A model generated the notes under the pieces. That model did not search any database. It saw nothing but the letters and a program-made list of their open reading frames with translations, and had not been told where the DNA came from. Positions 1 through 7,137 of a stretch of 10,593 nucleotides of DNA are shown piece by piece. Within the stretch, counting starts at the first letter, position 1; every line of letters begins with the position of its first letter. The stretch covers positions 1 to 10,593 of the forward strand of contig JAEORY010000099.1 in assembly GCA_016840645.1 (NCBI GenBank), read 5' to 3'. This stretch comes from Candidatus Borrarchaeota archaeon (GTDB lineage: Archaea > Asgardarchaeota > Sifarchaeia > Borrarchaeales > Borrarchaeaceae). The position numbers and the translations under genes are program-made.

Positions 1-548
1 GTCTTAATGGTGAGGTTGAGCAAAGTCTTTGCACTGACATCCGTAACAACTTCAACCCGAACGATGCCGTCCCTTTCAAGGATACCGAAAACAGGCACTT
101 TCCCGGCAGCGCCTCTGCCTCTGTTGCCTTTTCTTCTACCCCCGAAGTATGCCTCATCCAGTTCGATCTCTCCTGTAAGCAGATGATTGCTGTCGGTGTT
201 GTTCGCTACAATAGCCATCCTCATTACATTGACTGCTTTAAGGACAGTAGGATAGCTGAGGTCAACCTGTTGGCAGATTTTCCTGGCAGAGAGCTCCAAT
301 TCAAAGAACTTAATAATCCAAAGCCAATCTCGGCAACTAATCCGGACTTTATTAATCCATCGTCCGGTGAAATCATGAAAGGTGTATTTACACCGTTTAC
401 ATCTAAACCTTTTGCCTGCGATTCTGTAGATTTCGTAGCTACGACATCTCCTGCAGAAACGACGGTAGTTTTTCCAACATAGATTTGTAAAGAACCTTCG
501 AGCTATATTTTCAGTTCTGATAAGATTTTCAAAGGATTTTAGGTCCAT
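1..548 (-). CDS. IS1595-family (ISXO2-like) transposase, N-terminal 182 residues, C-terminus outside window
   Basis: Reading the minus strand from the ATG at 548 gives 182 codons without a stop, running off the left edge. The protein opens with a short helical region, then a zinc ribbon with CxxC pairs at residues 32/35 (FCRRC) and 50/53 (CKRC), a helix-turn-helix-like stretch (SARKICQQVDLSYPTVLKA), and the start of the DDE catalytic domain. The motif IELDEAYFGGRRKGNRGRG, first acidic residue D121, is the hallmark of the IS1595/ISXO2 group. Known family members are roughly 300 residues, so more than a third is missing because of the window edge. An in-frame TAA at 558-560 makes 548 the first possible ATG; no clear Shine-Dalgarno site precedes it. 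The frame is intact over the visible part, so the element may be functional. Confidence 0.9.
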   Translation of the reverse strand, partial: MDLKSFENLIRTENIARRFFTNLCWKNYRRFCRRCRSYEIYRIAGKRFRCKRCKYTFHDFTGRWINKVRISCRDWLWIIKFFELELSARKICQQVDLSYPTVLKAVNVMRMAIVANNTDSNHLLTGEIELDEAYFGGRRKGNRGRGAAGKVPVFGILERDGIVRVEVVTDVSAKTLLNLTIK

Positions 549-679
549 GACACCATATTAATCTGGTGCCAAATGTTTTACAATTACCGAAAATTATTAT
601 CTATCTACCAAAAAAGGAAATCTCCTGTTAAGAAAAAACTGAACTTATAGAAATAATCTTAACAAAGGAGGTTTCAAAT

Positions 680-846
680 AGGTGTAATAAATCGTATAAG
701 AGCATAGGAATTTCGTCAAATAAAGAGTTCAGAGTCTCACAGGAGCATTTGATCGCAGGAATTGACTTGCCAAGGAAAAGCACAACGCATTCTTTTGCAC
801 CACCACAGAAAGACACTTCTGGAGTGTCTGGTCTTTAAGAATACTA
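680..846 (+). pseudogene. IS110-family transposase remnant, N-terminal part, frameshifted
   Basis: Three reading frames must be joined to recover the start of an IS110-type DEDD transposase. Frame A (743-778) reads EHLIAGID, carrying the first catalytic aspartate context. Frame B (769-798) reads AKEKHNAFF, and frame C (813-844) reads TLLECLVFKNT. These correspond in order to the conserved family pattern around 'GIDIAKEKHNAFF...KTLLRRLVFENT'. A good ribosome site (AAAGGAGG, 664-671) precedes it, but the nearby GTG is followed at once by TAA. The fragment stops where the IS630 element inserted and resumes at 2090. It is certainly inactive. The family call rests on motif recognition, not an alignment. 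Confidence 0.75.
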
Positions 847-847
847 T

Positions 848-870
848 ATTATCGTTCCATAAATAATATT
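848..870 (+). repeat. Left terminal inverted repeat of the IS630 element
   Basis: The sequence begins ATTATCGTTCC and is identical over 23 bases to the reverse complement of 2066-2088. It lies just beyond the stop codon of the transposase. Confidence 0.9.
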
Positions 871-874
871 ACAT

Positions 875-2005
875 CTAAGCAACGGCAGCCTCATCCATTT
901 TATAATGCCATCTAAATACAACAGGCTCTTGATTGAATTCGGCAATCCCTTGGTATATGCGCTCCACAAGCTCCTGTTTTGAGCTAACTCGAATACGGCG
1001 TAACACGGATCGAGATAACTTACTGAAAAAAACTTCTATCAGATTAAGCCATGAACCATGCTTTGGGGTAAAGACAAAATCAAAACGACTCGGCTTATCC
1101 TTCAGACACTTCTGAGTCTCTTTGGATATGTGAGCGGAATGATTGTCAAGAATCAATCTGATTTTCCAATGCTGAGGATAAGTTGCATCAAGCTTTGATA
1201 AAAATTCAATAAATTCCCGACTCCTATGCCGATCTTTGACCAGAGGAATGATATCGCCTGTATGTAAATCAATACCGGCAAGCAGAGAAACGGTGCCAAG
1301 TCTTTTATATTCGTTGTCTCGGGTGATAGCGGGATGCTTATTAGGTATGGGTAATAAATCTGCCACGATGTTTTTAATAGCCTGTATGCCGGGCTTTTCA
1401 TCATAGGAGATGGTGGTACAATTGCGCTCAGGCGATGATGTCTGTTTGTTGAGGAGTTCGACTTCTTTGTACACATAAAGTACATCGGCCATTTTCATTT
1501 CAAAGTCCTGGTTGCGTCGTTCCTGGTAATACCTGATCTTATGGGGTTTAATGTTTCCTTTGGATAGAATCGCGTTGAGTCTGCTTTTGCCCAGTTTCAA
1601 TAGACCTGGATAGCCTTCTTTTTCGCAATGCGCTCTTACATGTCTGATAAGGGCGGAATAGGTCCAGGTTTCTGATGCGTACCCCAGGTCGTTTGGTTTC
1701 TGGCAGGCAAGGGATAACACCCACATCTTTGCATCGTCAGGTATCCGTGCCGGCCGGCCGGGCCGAGGCAGGTCTTTCAGCGCCTGCAAAGGGCCGAAGC
1801 TAATAGCTCTGTCTAGTGTGCGTTCCACGGCAGGGCGATTGGATTTTATTTCACGTGCGATTTCGGTGACTTTTTTTCCGGATTCATACATGAGAAGCAC
1901 TGTAGCGCGATTCACTCTGCCTGCCGGTTCTGTTCGGCTCCGGCTTATTTGATTTAATTTTTCGCGTATTTCCATGGTAAAGTTCAAAGGTGGTCGTTTT
2001 TTCAT
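875..2005 (-). CDS. IS630-family transposase, intact, 376 residues
   Basis: This DDE transposase carries out cut-and-paste movement of the surrounding element. The N-terminal third is a homeodomain-like helix-turn-helix region (about residues 30-100, with RVNRATVLLMYESGKKVTEI and the arginine-rich linker RPGRPARIPDD). The catalytic domain shows the first aspartate D202 in ISYDEKPGIQA, the second D287 in LILDNHSAH, and the glutamate E324 in HGSWLNLIEVFFSKLSR; the last two are 36 residues apart, normal for the family. The ATG at 2005 is preceded by AGGGAGG (2014-2020 on the minus strand), which fixes the start. The stop lies only four bases inside the left inverted repeat, so the gene fills the element. 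No frameshift or missing catalytic residue is seen. Confidence 0.95.
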   Translation of the reverse strand: MKKRPPLNFTMEIREKLNQISRSRTEPAGRVNRATVLLMYESGKKVTEIAREIKSNRPAVERTLDRAISFGPLQALKDLPRPGRPARIPDDAKMWVLSLACQKPNDLGYASETWTYSALIRHVRAHCEKEGYPGLLKLGKSRLNAILSKGNIKPHKIRYYQERRNQDFEMKMADVLYVYKEVELLNKQTSSPERNCTTISYDEKPGIQAIKNIVADLLPIPNKHPAITRDNEYKRLGTVSLLAGIDLHTGDIIPLVKDRHRSREFIEFLSKLDATYPQHWKIRLILDNHSAHISKETQKCLKDKPSRFDFVFTPKHGSWLNLIEVFFSKLSRSVLRRIRVSSKQELVERIYQGIAEFNQEPVVFRWHYKMDEAAVA

Positions 2006-2065
2006 GATTTCTGCCTCCCTCGTAAATTTTTACTTGGGAAGATAACATCAAATCAATCATATTGC

Positions 2066-2088
2066 AATATTATTTATGGAACGATAAT
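2066..2088 (-). repeat. Right terminal inverted repeat of the IS630 element
   Basis: Its reverse complement matches 848-870 over all 23 bases. It lies upstream of the transposase, which reads leftwards, and is followed after one base by the duplicated TA at 2090-2091. Confidence 0.9.
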
Positions 2089-2089
2089 C

Positions 2090-2362
2090 TAGAGTGGGCT
2101 TGAGAAGCTATTCACACATATTGAAGTGGTGAAATCGAAGTATGCTCTTGAAAAGCTAATATTTGGTTTTGAACCAACAGCTAACTCTCATAAGCCATTG
2201 GGAGAGTATCTGGTGCACTGTGATCGTAGTGTTGTGTTAGTCAGTGGCAAATCGGTAAAGAATAACCGCGAGCTTTTGGATGGTCACTGGGACAAACATG
2301 ACACGAAAGATTCATACAACGCAGCTGACCTAATCTCCCAGGGAAAATTCATGTACTATTAA
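2090..2362 (+). pseudogene. IS110-family transposase remnant, continuation after the IS630 insertion
   Basis: From about 2095 the frame reads SGLEKLFTHIEVVKSKYALEK and continues through FGFEPTANSHKPLGEYL and VSGKSVKNNRELLDGHWDKH to AADLISQGKFMYY, then TAA at 2360-2362. These are typical consecutive motifs of the N-terminal DEDD domain of IS110-family transposases. They pick up where the fragment ending at 846 stops; a short frame change is needed at the junction. The family usually runs to 300-400 residues, so the central and C-terminal parts are missing or shuffled. Just after the stop another frame reads LLILAWTLMKKQEFFNPGYL (2364-2423), which looks like a transposase C-terminus and could be what is left after an internal deletion; that last point is a guess. 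Confidence 0.8.
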
Positions 2363-2406
2363 GCTTTTAATCCTTGCATGGACTTTGATGAAGAAGCAGG
2401 AATTCT

Positions 2407-2721
2407 TTAATCCTGGTTATCTGAACAAAGCGGATCCTTTTGAGCAGCCAACTGGAAAAGCTGCTCCTGAAGCTTTAGAGTGTCTGCCAAGTCCTTTTTT
2501 ACATTTAGAAATATCTTATTGAATTTGTCAAATTTCAATAAAAAGCCAATTTTCCCTCTACCAACATATTAGTCCGGTTCGATTTCGCCGATATTGAACG
2601 GCTCCTATCCCAGCAACGATAAAATTTTTAGCACAATGCTCTGCTTTAGAGCAGCTTCCTTAAGTAAGCCTATCCGATTATCGGATTGGATCTTTTTGAG
2701 AAATTCGATTCAGTCCTTCAT
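2407..2721 (-). pseudogene. Decayed restriction-type nuclease N-terminal fragment (HsdR-N-like)
   Basis: A single minus-strand frame, preceded by GGAG eight bases before the ATG at 2721, gives 105 codons interrupted by TGA (2710-2712), TAG (2605-2607) and TAA (2569-2571), and ends at TAA 2407-2409. Read through the stops, it resembles the N-terminal domain of type I restriction R-subunit-like proteins: IEFLKKIQSDNRIGLLKEAA, KQSIVLKILSLLG-x-EPFNI, then VGRGKIGFLLKFDKFNKIF and LNVKKDLADTLKLQEQLF. In the family, the PD-(D/E)XK site lies at 'GGKVDFAL' and 'IEVKK'; here the aspartate is Gly and the glutamate is Asn, so the site is gone as well. The frame is never shifted, only stopped. The last 20 or so codons may belong to neighbouring transposon debris. 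Family assignment is from memory of motifs. Confidence 0.6.
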
Positions 2722-2855
2722 TGTTATCTCCATCTATTAAATTTTCTTATACAATCATTTTCACCACTGTCTTAAACATTCGGCCGAAGCCTTTCATTTA
2801 ATACTTCCCTAAAGATTATTGCTAAACAAAAGTCAAACAGAGACTTGATCCTTTT

Positions 2856-3005
2856 TCATAGTTCTCCAATTTTCTTGAAGATGAACTGACGATACTCTGC
2901 TCCTTCTCGATATTCATCAATAAGAGGAGTTATGTCTTTCTTGGCGAACTTTCGTAATGCGTCACTCAAGGTTTTTTGTTCATCCGTGAAGGAAAGATCA
3001 ATCAT
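2856..3005 (-). pseudogene. Acyl-CoA dehydrogenase, N-terminal 49 residues only
   Basis: The ATG at 3005 opens a frame reading MIDLSFTDEQKTLSDALRKF, then AKKDITPLIDEYREG and FKKIGEL before TGA. This is the standard start of the acyl-CoA dehydrogenase N-terminal helical domain (family length about 380 residues), which continues in functional enzymes with 'GELGF/Y..' and the rest of the fold. Nothing matching the remaining 330 residues follows, so the gene is truncated. It begins 11 bases after the stop of the crotonase gene on the same strand, so the two once formed a fatty or aromatic acyl-CoA degradation operon. The deleted part is replaced by the decayed restriction fragment and insertion-sequence debris. 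Confidence 0.75.
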
Positions 3006-3016
3006 GATTCTTTTTT

Positions 3017-3805
3017 CTATTTGCCTTGAAATACAGGTTCCCTTCTTTCCTTAAATGCCTTGACTCCTTCCCTAGCGTCAGCAGATTGAATACATAACGT
3101 CTGTGCGTAACATTCAAAGTCAAGTTCTGTTTTCAGATCTTTGTCCAGACTCCCTGTCAGGGCCTTTTTCGTCATTTTTATGGCAAGAGTTGGACCGTTT
3201 AGTATCTTGTTCACTAAACGACTAACCTCATCATCAAGACCTTCCGGAGGCACAACCCTGGTGAGCATACCCATACGATATGCATCAGGGGCTCCAATAA
3301 CCTCCCCAAGCATGAGCATTTCCGTGGCCCTTGTAAGACCAACCAGCCTCGGAAGCAGGTAGGCTGCCCCCGCATCCGCACCCGTAAGCCCGACTCGAAC
3401 GAAGAGAAATCCAAATTTGGCAGCTTCGACTGCTATTTTGAAATCACATGCAATAGCTAATATTGCACCACCACCATAGGCATCTCCATTTATCCTTGCA
3501 ATAACAGGAATATCCATCGTCCGTATCTTTTCGATACAATCAAGATACACCTTTACTACCCTATGGGCTTCGACGGCATCACTATTAACCCGTAAAATCT
3601 CATCCATATCCCCACCGGCGCAAAACGAATTTCCTTCTCCAGTCAGAATTAACACCTTAAGTTTTTCATTCTGACATACAACCCTGAGGGCATCTCTTAT
3701 ATCCACTCCCATCTGGGTGGACATGGCGTTGAGAACATCAGGGCGATTCAAGATAATCGTTGCTCTTGCTCCATCTAAAGCCAGTTTTATGGTTTCGTAT
3801 TCCAT
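3017..3805 (-). CDS. Enoyl-CoA hydratase/isomerase (crotonase) family protein, 262 residues
   Basis: The full-length protein has normal crotonase architecture: RATIILNRPDVLNAMS near residue 13, the first oxyanion-hole motif FCAGGDM at 61-67, and the second, GDAYGGGAILAIACDF, at 107-122. The C-terminal region has VIGAPDAYRMGMLTRVV and the final EGVKAFKERREPVF. Typical family members act on CoA thioesters in the cytoplasm. Both glutamates used by classical hydratases (rat E144 and E164) are absent: the aligned positions are I115 and F135. An aspartate, D144 in GLTGADAGAAYLLPRLVGL, may serve instead, as in isomerase-like subgroups, so the exact reaction cannot be named. AGGAGG at 3810-3815 fixes the start at 3805. 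It leads an operon whose next gene, an acyl-CoA dehydrogenase, is truncated; an IS30 remnant sits directly upstream. Confidence 0.92.
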   Translation of the reverse strand: MEYETIKLALDGARATIILNRPDVLNAMSTQMGVDIRDALRVVCQNEKLKVLILTGEGNSFCAGGDMDEILRVNSDAVEAHRVVKVYLDCIEKIRTMDIPVIARINGDAYGGGAILAIACDFKIAVEAAKFGFLFVRVGLTGADAGAAYLLPRLVGLTRATEMLMLGEVIGAPDAYRMGMLTRVVPPEGLDDEVSRLVNKILNGPTLAIKMTKKALTGSLDKDLKTELDFECYAQTLCIQSADAREGVKAFKERREPVFQGK

Positions 3806-3863
3806 ATTGCCTCCTTTATTTTCAGAGCCTGGGAGATGTTTATTTTAATTTAGATTGCGTTCT

Positions 3864-4554
3864 TCAGCTTTTATCCAAACTAAACTTTTCTCGTGCTTCA
3901 TCAGGCGCAGCAACCAGATCAGCCTGTTTCTTTTTAAGCTTTCTACTAAGGGTTAATTTAATCTTCCTCTCAATGAGGCTGAGCGATGCTCCTTTGTGCC
4001 GTTTCCCAATGATGGTGTCGATCTCCCAATCACCGATCCGTTTTCTGTTATCCACGATGGCTGGTCGTTCATCGATACTTTCATGGCCCTTTATCTGACC
4101 GTATTGATCACATGACCCGTAGCGTTTCCTATGTTTTTTATGAGCGTGTCTCAAGTGGCGATATAAAGTACCCCTTCTGACTTTATCGGCAAGCACATGG
4201 TGGTAGACAGTCTTATGCCTAATTCGAAGGTTATGTGTTATTGTTAAGACACCACAAACCTGCTCCGCGCTAAAATCCTGACAGAGAAGTCCTTCTAGGA
4301 GGCTAATAACTTCAGGGATGAGTTTGACATATTTTTTGGCTTTTTGGCCTCGTACCACAGGTATGAAATGAGCATGCTTCGCGCGGTAGCCTTTTTTCTT
4401 GGTTCCATTTCATTTCCCTACTTACTGTGGATTTGTGAATCCCTATTTCAGAGACAATGTCTGTTTTTGAAAAATTTGCTTTCATACATGCGTATAGGTG
4501 GTATCGTTCCTCTTGAGCTACCTGTGTGTATTGACCCGTAAGTGCTTCTTTCAC
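3864..4554 (-). pseudogene. IS30-family transposase remnant, frameshifted and 3'-truncated
   Basis: The gene opens with GTG at 4554 (4552-4554) and reads the IS30 helix-turn-helix region, YTQVAQEERYHLYACMKANF then EIGIHKSTVSREMK. At a run of six adenines (4392-4397, minus strand) the frame changes: the original frame goes out of register while another reads GYRAKHAHFIPVVRGQKAKK. That second frame continues through DFSAEQVCGVL, HKTVYHHVLADK and ERPAIVDNRKRIGDWEIDTI, the first catalytic aspartate context. Similarity stops at KKKQADLVAA, about 3906. The rest of the DDE domain, with the second aspartate and glutamate (about 100 residues), is missing, so it is inactive. The final codons PDEAREKFSLDKS (3864-3905) look like unrelated host sequence. 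A likely outer terminus on the 5' side lies near 4612-4642. Confidence 0.85.
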
Positions 4555-4642
4555 TTGGTGGTTTGAGGATGCGTGTTACATCGCAGTTAACTCGCATCCT
4601 TAACCGCTTTGTCGTGTTGGACTTATGAGTTGAATTTAGATT

Positions 4643-5470
4643 TTATTCGATTTTAAGTGCGTGAAATACAGATATATTTATACATTAAAAGTAATTTAAA
4701 GTCACTTCAAACAAATATATACTTAAAATCGTCAGATCAGTTGATCTGATTATAAACGCTAAACGTAAAGTCAATTTCCGCTCCGTTAATCCGGCTTTTT
4801 AACCCTAAACAAAATGCCCATCGGCGTTAAGAATCCAGACTCTGGGTTTGTTGTTGACCATTGCGGTTAATACTTTGTTATATGAAATCCCAGCATATAA
4901 AACTATGATACCTGAAATCTATACGTAATTCCACTAATATCAGAAATGTCGTGGTATTCAAATCGTAATCCAACAGCCTATTCGGTTTTCTTACTGCCCA
5001 ATCCCAAGGAGGATCAAGAGTGTGCAATAGTAGATGAAATCTGAAAAATCCTCTGATTCAATGTTTCTGCTATGGTTGTTGAGAAATCGAAAGCCAAAAA
5101 CTTATGTACTTGTGTTTATAAGATCGATACAAGTTTAGTACAAACAGAGAATTGACTATGCCACGAAGTCATAACCTATTGATCAAGTTAGCCAAGCGAA
5201 ATATAAAGATTCTTTAGATCCTCAACTGCTTCTTTCTAACATTTCCCCTGAGTGAATGAATCTCGATAAAATCGGGAAGGGAACTTTTGCTACTTCTTTA
5301 AAATGTAAAATGATTTTAGGTGCATAGCCATAACCGAATCTTAAAAATCTGCACCTTTTGGGCCAATAAACCCTCTAAAAATTTGGCTTTGTCTTGTTGA
5401 TTTAAGACATTACCGCCAAACGAATTTCACAAAAGGCCTTCAACCACACTATCATGTAGGCACTGTGTAC
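4643..5470. other. Gene-poor stretch, no supported gene
   Basis: No open frame here has a recognisable protein. Stops are frequent in all frames on both strands. One minus-strand run of about 44 codons (5222-5353), with FGYGYAPKIILHFKEV and ILSRFIHSGEMLERSS, has the look of coding sequence but no family I can name; it may be a decayed gene. On the plus strand, short coding-like runs such as SNRNPTAYSVFLLPNPKEDQ occur between stops. A palindrome is listed separately. Together this suggests degraded coding DNA rather than a regulatory region. Confidence 0.5.
4732..4749. repeat. Perfect 8-bp palindromic arms around a 2-bp centre
   Basis: TCAGATCA-GT-TGATCTGA is an exact inverted repeat about 90 bases beyond the probable IS30 terminus. 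Its form would suit a dimeric repressor operator, but no promoter or regulator gene is adjacent, so it could be chance. Confidence 0.35.
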
Positions 5471-5499
5471 TTGACACACAACGATGCTTTTCTTATATT
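5471..5499 (+). promoter_or_regulatory. Sigma70-like promoter, TTGACA-N17-TATATT
   Basis: A consensus -35 (TTGACA, 5471-5476) is separated by 17 bases from TATATT (5494-5499). It points to the acyl-CoA synthetase gene starting at 5641 or 5713, leaving a leader of 130-210 bases. The match is close enough to take seriously in AT-rich DNA. Confidence 0.5.
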
Positions 5500-5584
5500 T
5501 TTCCATAATAAGGGCTGTCTTACCAATCAATCATGCAGATAAATATCTCTCAAGTAATCTACTCTGGGATCAAGGGACTTTGTG

Positions 5585-5614
5585 GTTGACACACCTTCGC
5601 CTGTTATCTATGCT
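5585..5614 (+). promoter_or_regulatory. Second sigma70-like promoter, TTGACA-N18-TATGCT
   Basis: TTGACA at 5585-5590 and TATGCT at 5609-5614 are 18 bases apart, with a predicted start near 5621. Both this and the upstream promoter begin TTGACACAC, so they may be tandem promoters of one gene. Transcription from here would give the ATG at 5641 a leader of about 20 bases. Confidence 0.4.
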
Positions 5615-5640
5615 TCTTCCCTAATACTTTCTTGGCATAG

Positions 5641-7137
5641 ATGGTGAAAGCTAGTTCGCGCAATGTTTTCGTATTCATTTGTCAAGAAGACTTAAACGAA
5701 TGGATACACCATATGACAACTCATAGTACTCCAAAATCTCATTTCCGAAATGATCTACGTAATTTTTTTGACGCTCGGAGCATCGCCATTATTGGAACAT
5801 TTAAGGAGGGATGGTTTGGTGGGTCTATAATGATTACATCATTGATGAATGCCGGCTATAAGGGGAAAATCTTCCCTATTAATCCGTCTTATAAGGAGGC
5901 TCATGGCCTGAGCGTTTACTCCAGCGTGAGCAATGTAAAAGACAGTATTGACCTAGCGATCATCATGATAAACGCTAAGAGTGTGCCCCGAGCTGTACAT
6001 GAATGTGCAGAAAAGGGTGTGAAAGCGATTATCGTAGTAGCGGATGGCTTTGCAGAGAGAGATCAAGGGGGACTTCTGCTTCAACGCGAGATAGTGGATA
6101 TTGCGGAACGTACTGGTATTCGTATTATCGGTCCAAATACCGCGGGGATCGTGAATACCGCCAATGGCTTGAACATGTGTCCGTATGATGCCGGGTATTA
6201 TAAACTCAGAAAAGGATCAGTAGCTATTTGTGCTCAAACCGGTGTAACGAACCCTCAGGCATTTCCTTATCATGATCTTCAGTTCGGGGTGAGTAAGATC
6301 TGCGATTTCGGAAATAAATGTGATGTGGATGAATGTGATCTTCTGGAATACTTGGAGGAGGATTCTTCGACGAGTGTTATTAGCATGTATCTGGAAAGCA
6401 TCACTAATGGACGAAGATTCTTGGAAGTTGTCAGCAGAGTTGCTCTAAGGAAGCCTGTTTTACTATTGAAAGCGGGAAAAACCCAGGAGGGTGCTCGTGC
6501 ATCGGCCTCCCATACCGGCTCCCTTGCCGTCGATGATCATATCTTTGAAGCGGCATGTAATCAGGCAGGAGCTCTGAGGCTTGAGAGATTCAATGATCTC
6601 TTTGAGATACCGAAGATATTTGCCTATCAGCCATTACCCCAGGGCAACAGGATAGGTATTGTCACGTTTACTGGTGGTTTAGGAGTACTGTCAATAGACG
6701 AGAGTGCGAAATATGGATTGGTTGTCAGCAGGCTGAGCAAACGAACAAGGGATTTTCTTAACGATATTTTTCCAAACTTGGGGGAGATTCCGATAGATAT
6801 AGGGCCACCGTCTGTGACCATAAAGGATTTTCTCTCTCATTACCCTAAGATTATCAACGCGGTCATTGCCGACGAAAATGTGGATGGCCTGTTCAATATC
6901 CTATGGGTTGATCATGTTGGAAGATATGTTGAAGTGCATGAAACGGTGTATAGACAAATTAGGGGTAAGCACCAAAAGCCTATATTAACATGGCTCTATA
7001 GTCCAAATCAATATATGATTGCGGAAATGAAACAGCGAATGGAGGAATTGAAATATCCAGTATTTAGCGACCTGGAGACCTCAATAAGGGCGCTCGGCAT
7101 GGCTTTAAGATTTAGAAACCTCACACAAAGAAACTAG
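5641..7137 (+). CDS. Acyl-CoA synthetase (ADP-forming) alpha subunit-like protein
   Basis: The protein matches the alpha half of ADP-forming acetyl/acyl-CoA synthetases, which convert an acyl-CoA, ADP and phosphate to the acid, CoA and ATP. Residues 41-84 form the CoA-binding Rossmann start (FFDARSIAIIGTFKEGWFGG, then GKIFPINPSY). DGFAE (135-139) and IGPNTAG (163-169) follow. GNKCDVDECDLLEYLEED (224-241) and RASASHTGSLA around H291, the phospho-histidine position, mark the ligase domains. It ends at ETSIRALGMALRFR, where the alpha part normally ends; the ATP-grasp beta domain (about 230 residues) is absent and no beta gene is in the window. Family homology begins around residue 35, so M25 (5713) is a plausible alternative start. 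Neither start has a convincing ribosome site. The substrate is unknown; fatty or aromatic acyl-CoA is suggested by the nearby crotonase. Frame intact. Confidence 0.85.
   Translation: MVKASSRNVFVFICQEDLNEWIHHMTTHSTPKSHFRNDLRNFFDARSIAIIGTFKEGWFGGSIMITSLMNAGYKGKIFPINPSYKEAHGLSVYSSVSNVKDSIDLAIIMINAKSVPRAVHECAEKGVKAIIVVADGFAERDQGGLLLQREIVDIAERTGIRIIGPNTAGIVNTANGLNMCPYDAGYYKLRKGSVAICAQTGVTNPQAFPYHDLQFGVSKICDFGNKCDVDECDLLEYLEEDSSTSVISMYLESITNGRRFLEVVSRVALRKPVLLLKAGKTQEGARASASHTGSLAVDDHIFEAACNQAGALRLERFNDLFEIPKIFAYQPLPQGNRIGIVTFTGGLGVLSIDESAKYGLVVSRLSKRTRDFLNDIFPNLGEIPIDIGPPSVTIKDFLSHYPKIINAVIADENVDGLFNILWVDHVGRYVEVHETVYRQIRGKHQKPILTWLYSPNQYMIAEMKQRMEELKYPVFSDLETSIRALGMALRFRNLTQRN

Larger units (their letters stand above)
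847..2089. mobile_element. Complete IS630-family insertion sequence, 1243 bp
   Basis: One intact transposase gene is bounded by perfect 23-bp inverted repeats at 848-870 and 2066-2088. The element is flanked by the dinucleotide TA on both sides (845-846 and 2090-2091), which matches the TA target duplication known for the IS630/Tc1-mariner group. The outermost base pair (847 against 2089) does not match. Both flanks belong to the same IS110-type gene remnant, so this is a nested, younger insertion. Intact frame and ends suggest it was recently mobile. Confidence 0.88.

Noticed and set aside
183..482. Plus-strand open frame of 99 codons
   Set aside because: It is antisense to the well-supported IS1595 transposase and has no ribosome site or family resemblance.
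549..570. Imperfect hairpin CACCA...TGGTG upstream of the IS1595 gene
   Set aside because: Only five perfect pairs plus one isolated pair; no poly-T tract, and too weak to call a terminator or an element end.
628..816. Minus-strand open frame of 62 codons
   Set aside because: The opposite strand carries IS110 transposase motifs; this frame is a shadow.
1153..1485. Minus-strand open frame of 110 codons in another frame
   Set aside because: It lies wholly inside the intact IS630 transposase gene and resembles nothing.
2672..2686. Short hairpin ATCCGA-TTA-TCGGAT
   Set aside because: Six-base arms without a T-run, lying within the decayed restriction fragment; probably chance.
2407..2721. Stop-codon recoding (selenocysteine, pyrrolysine or an altered code)
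   Set aside because: All three stop codons occur in one frame and the catalytic residues are also lost, which fits decay. Other genes here use stops normally.
4380..4405. Programmed ribosomal frameshift at A6 in the IS30 transposase
   Set aside because: The needed shift is +1, while the A-AAA-AAG heptamer is out of register for a -1 slip. The gene also lacks the rest of its catalytic domain, so a disabling mutation is simpler.
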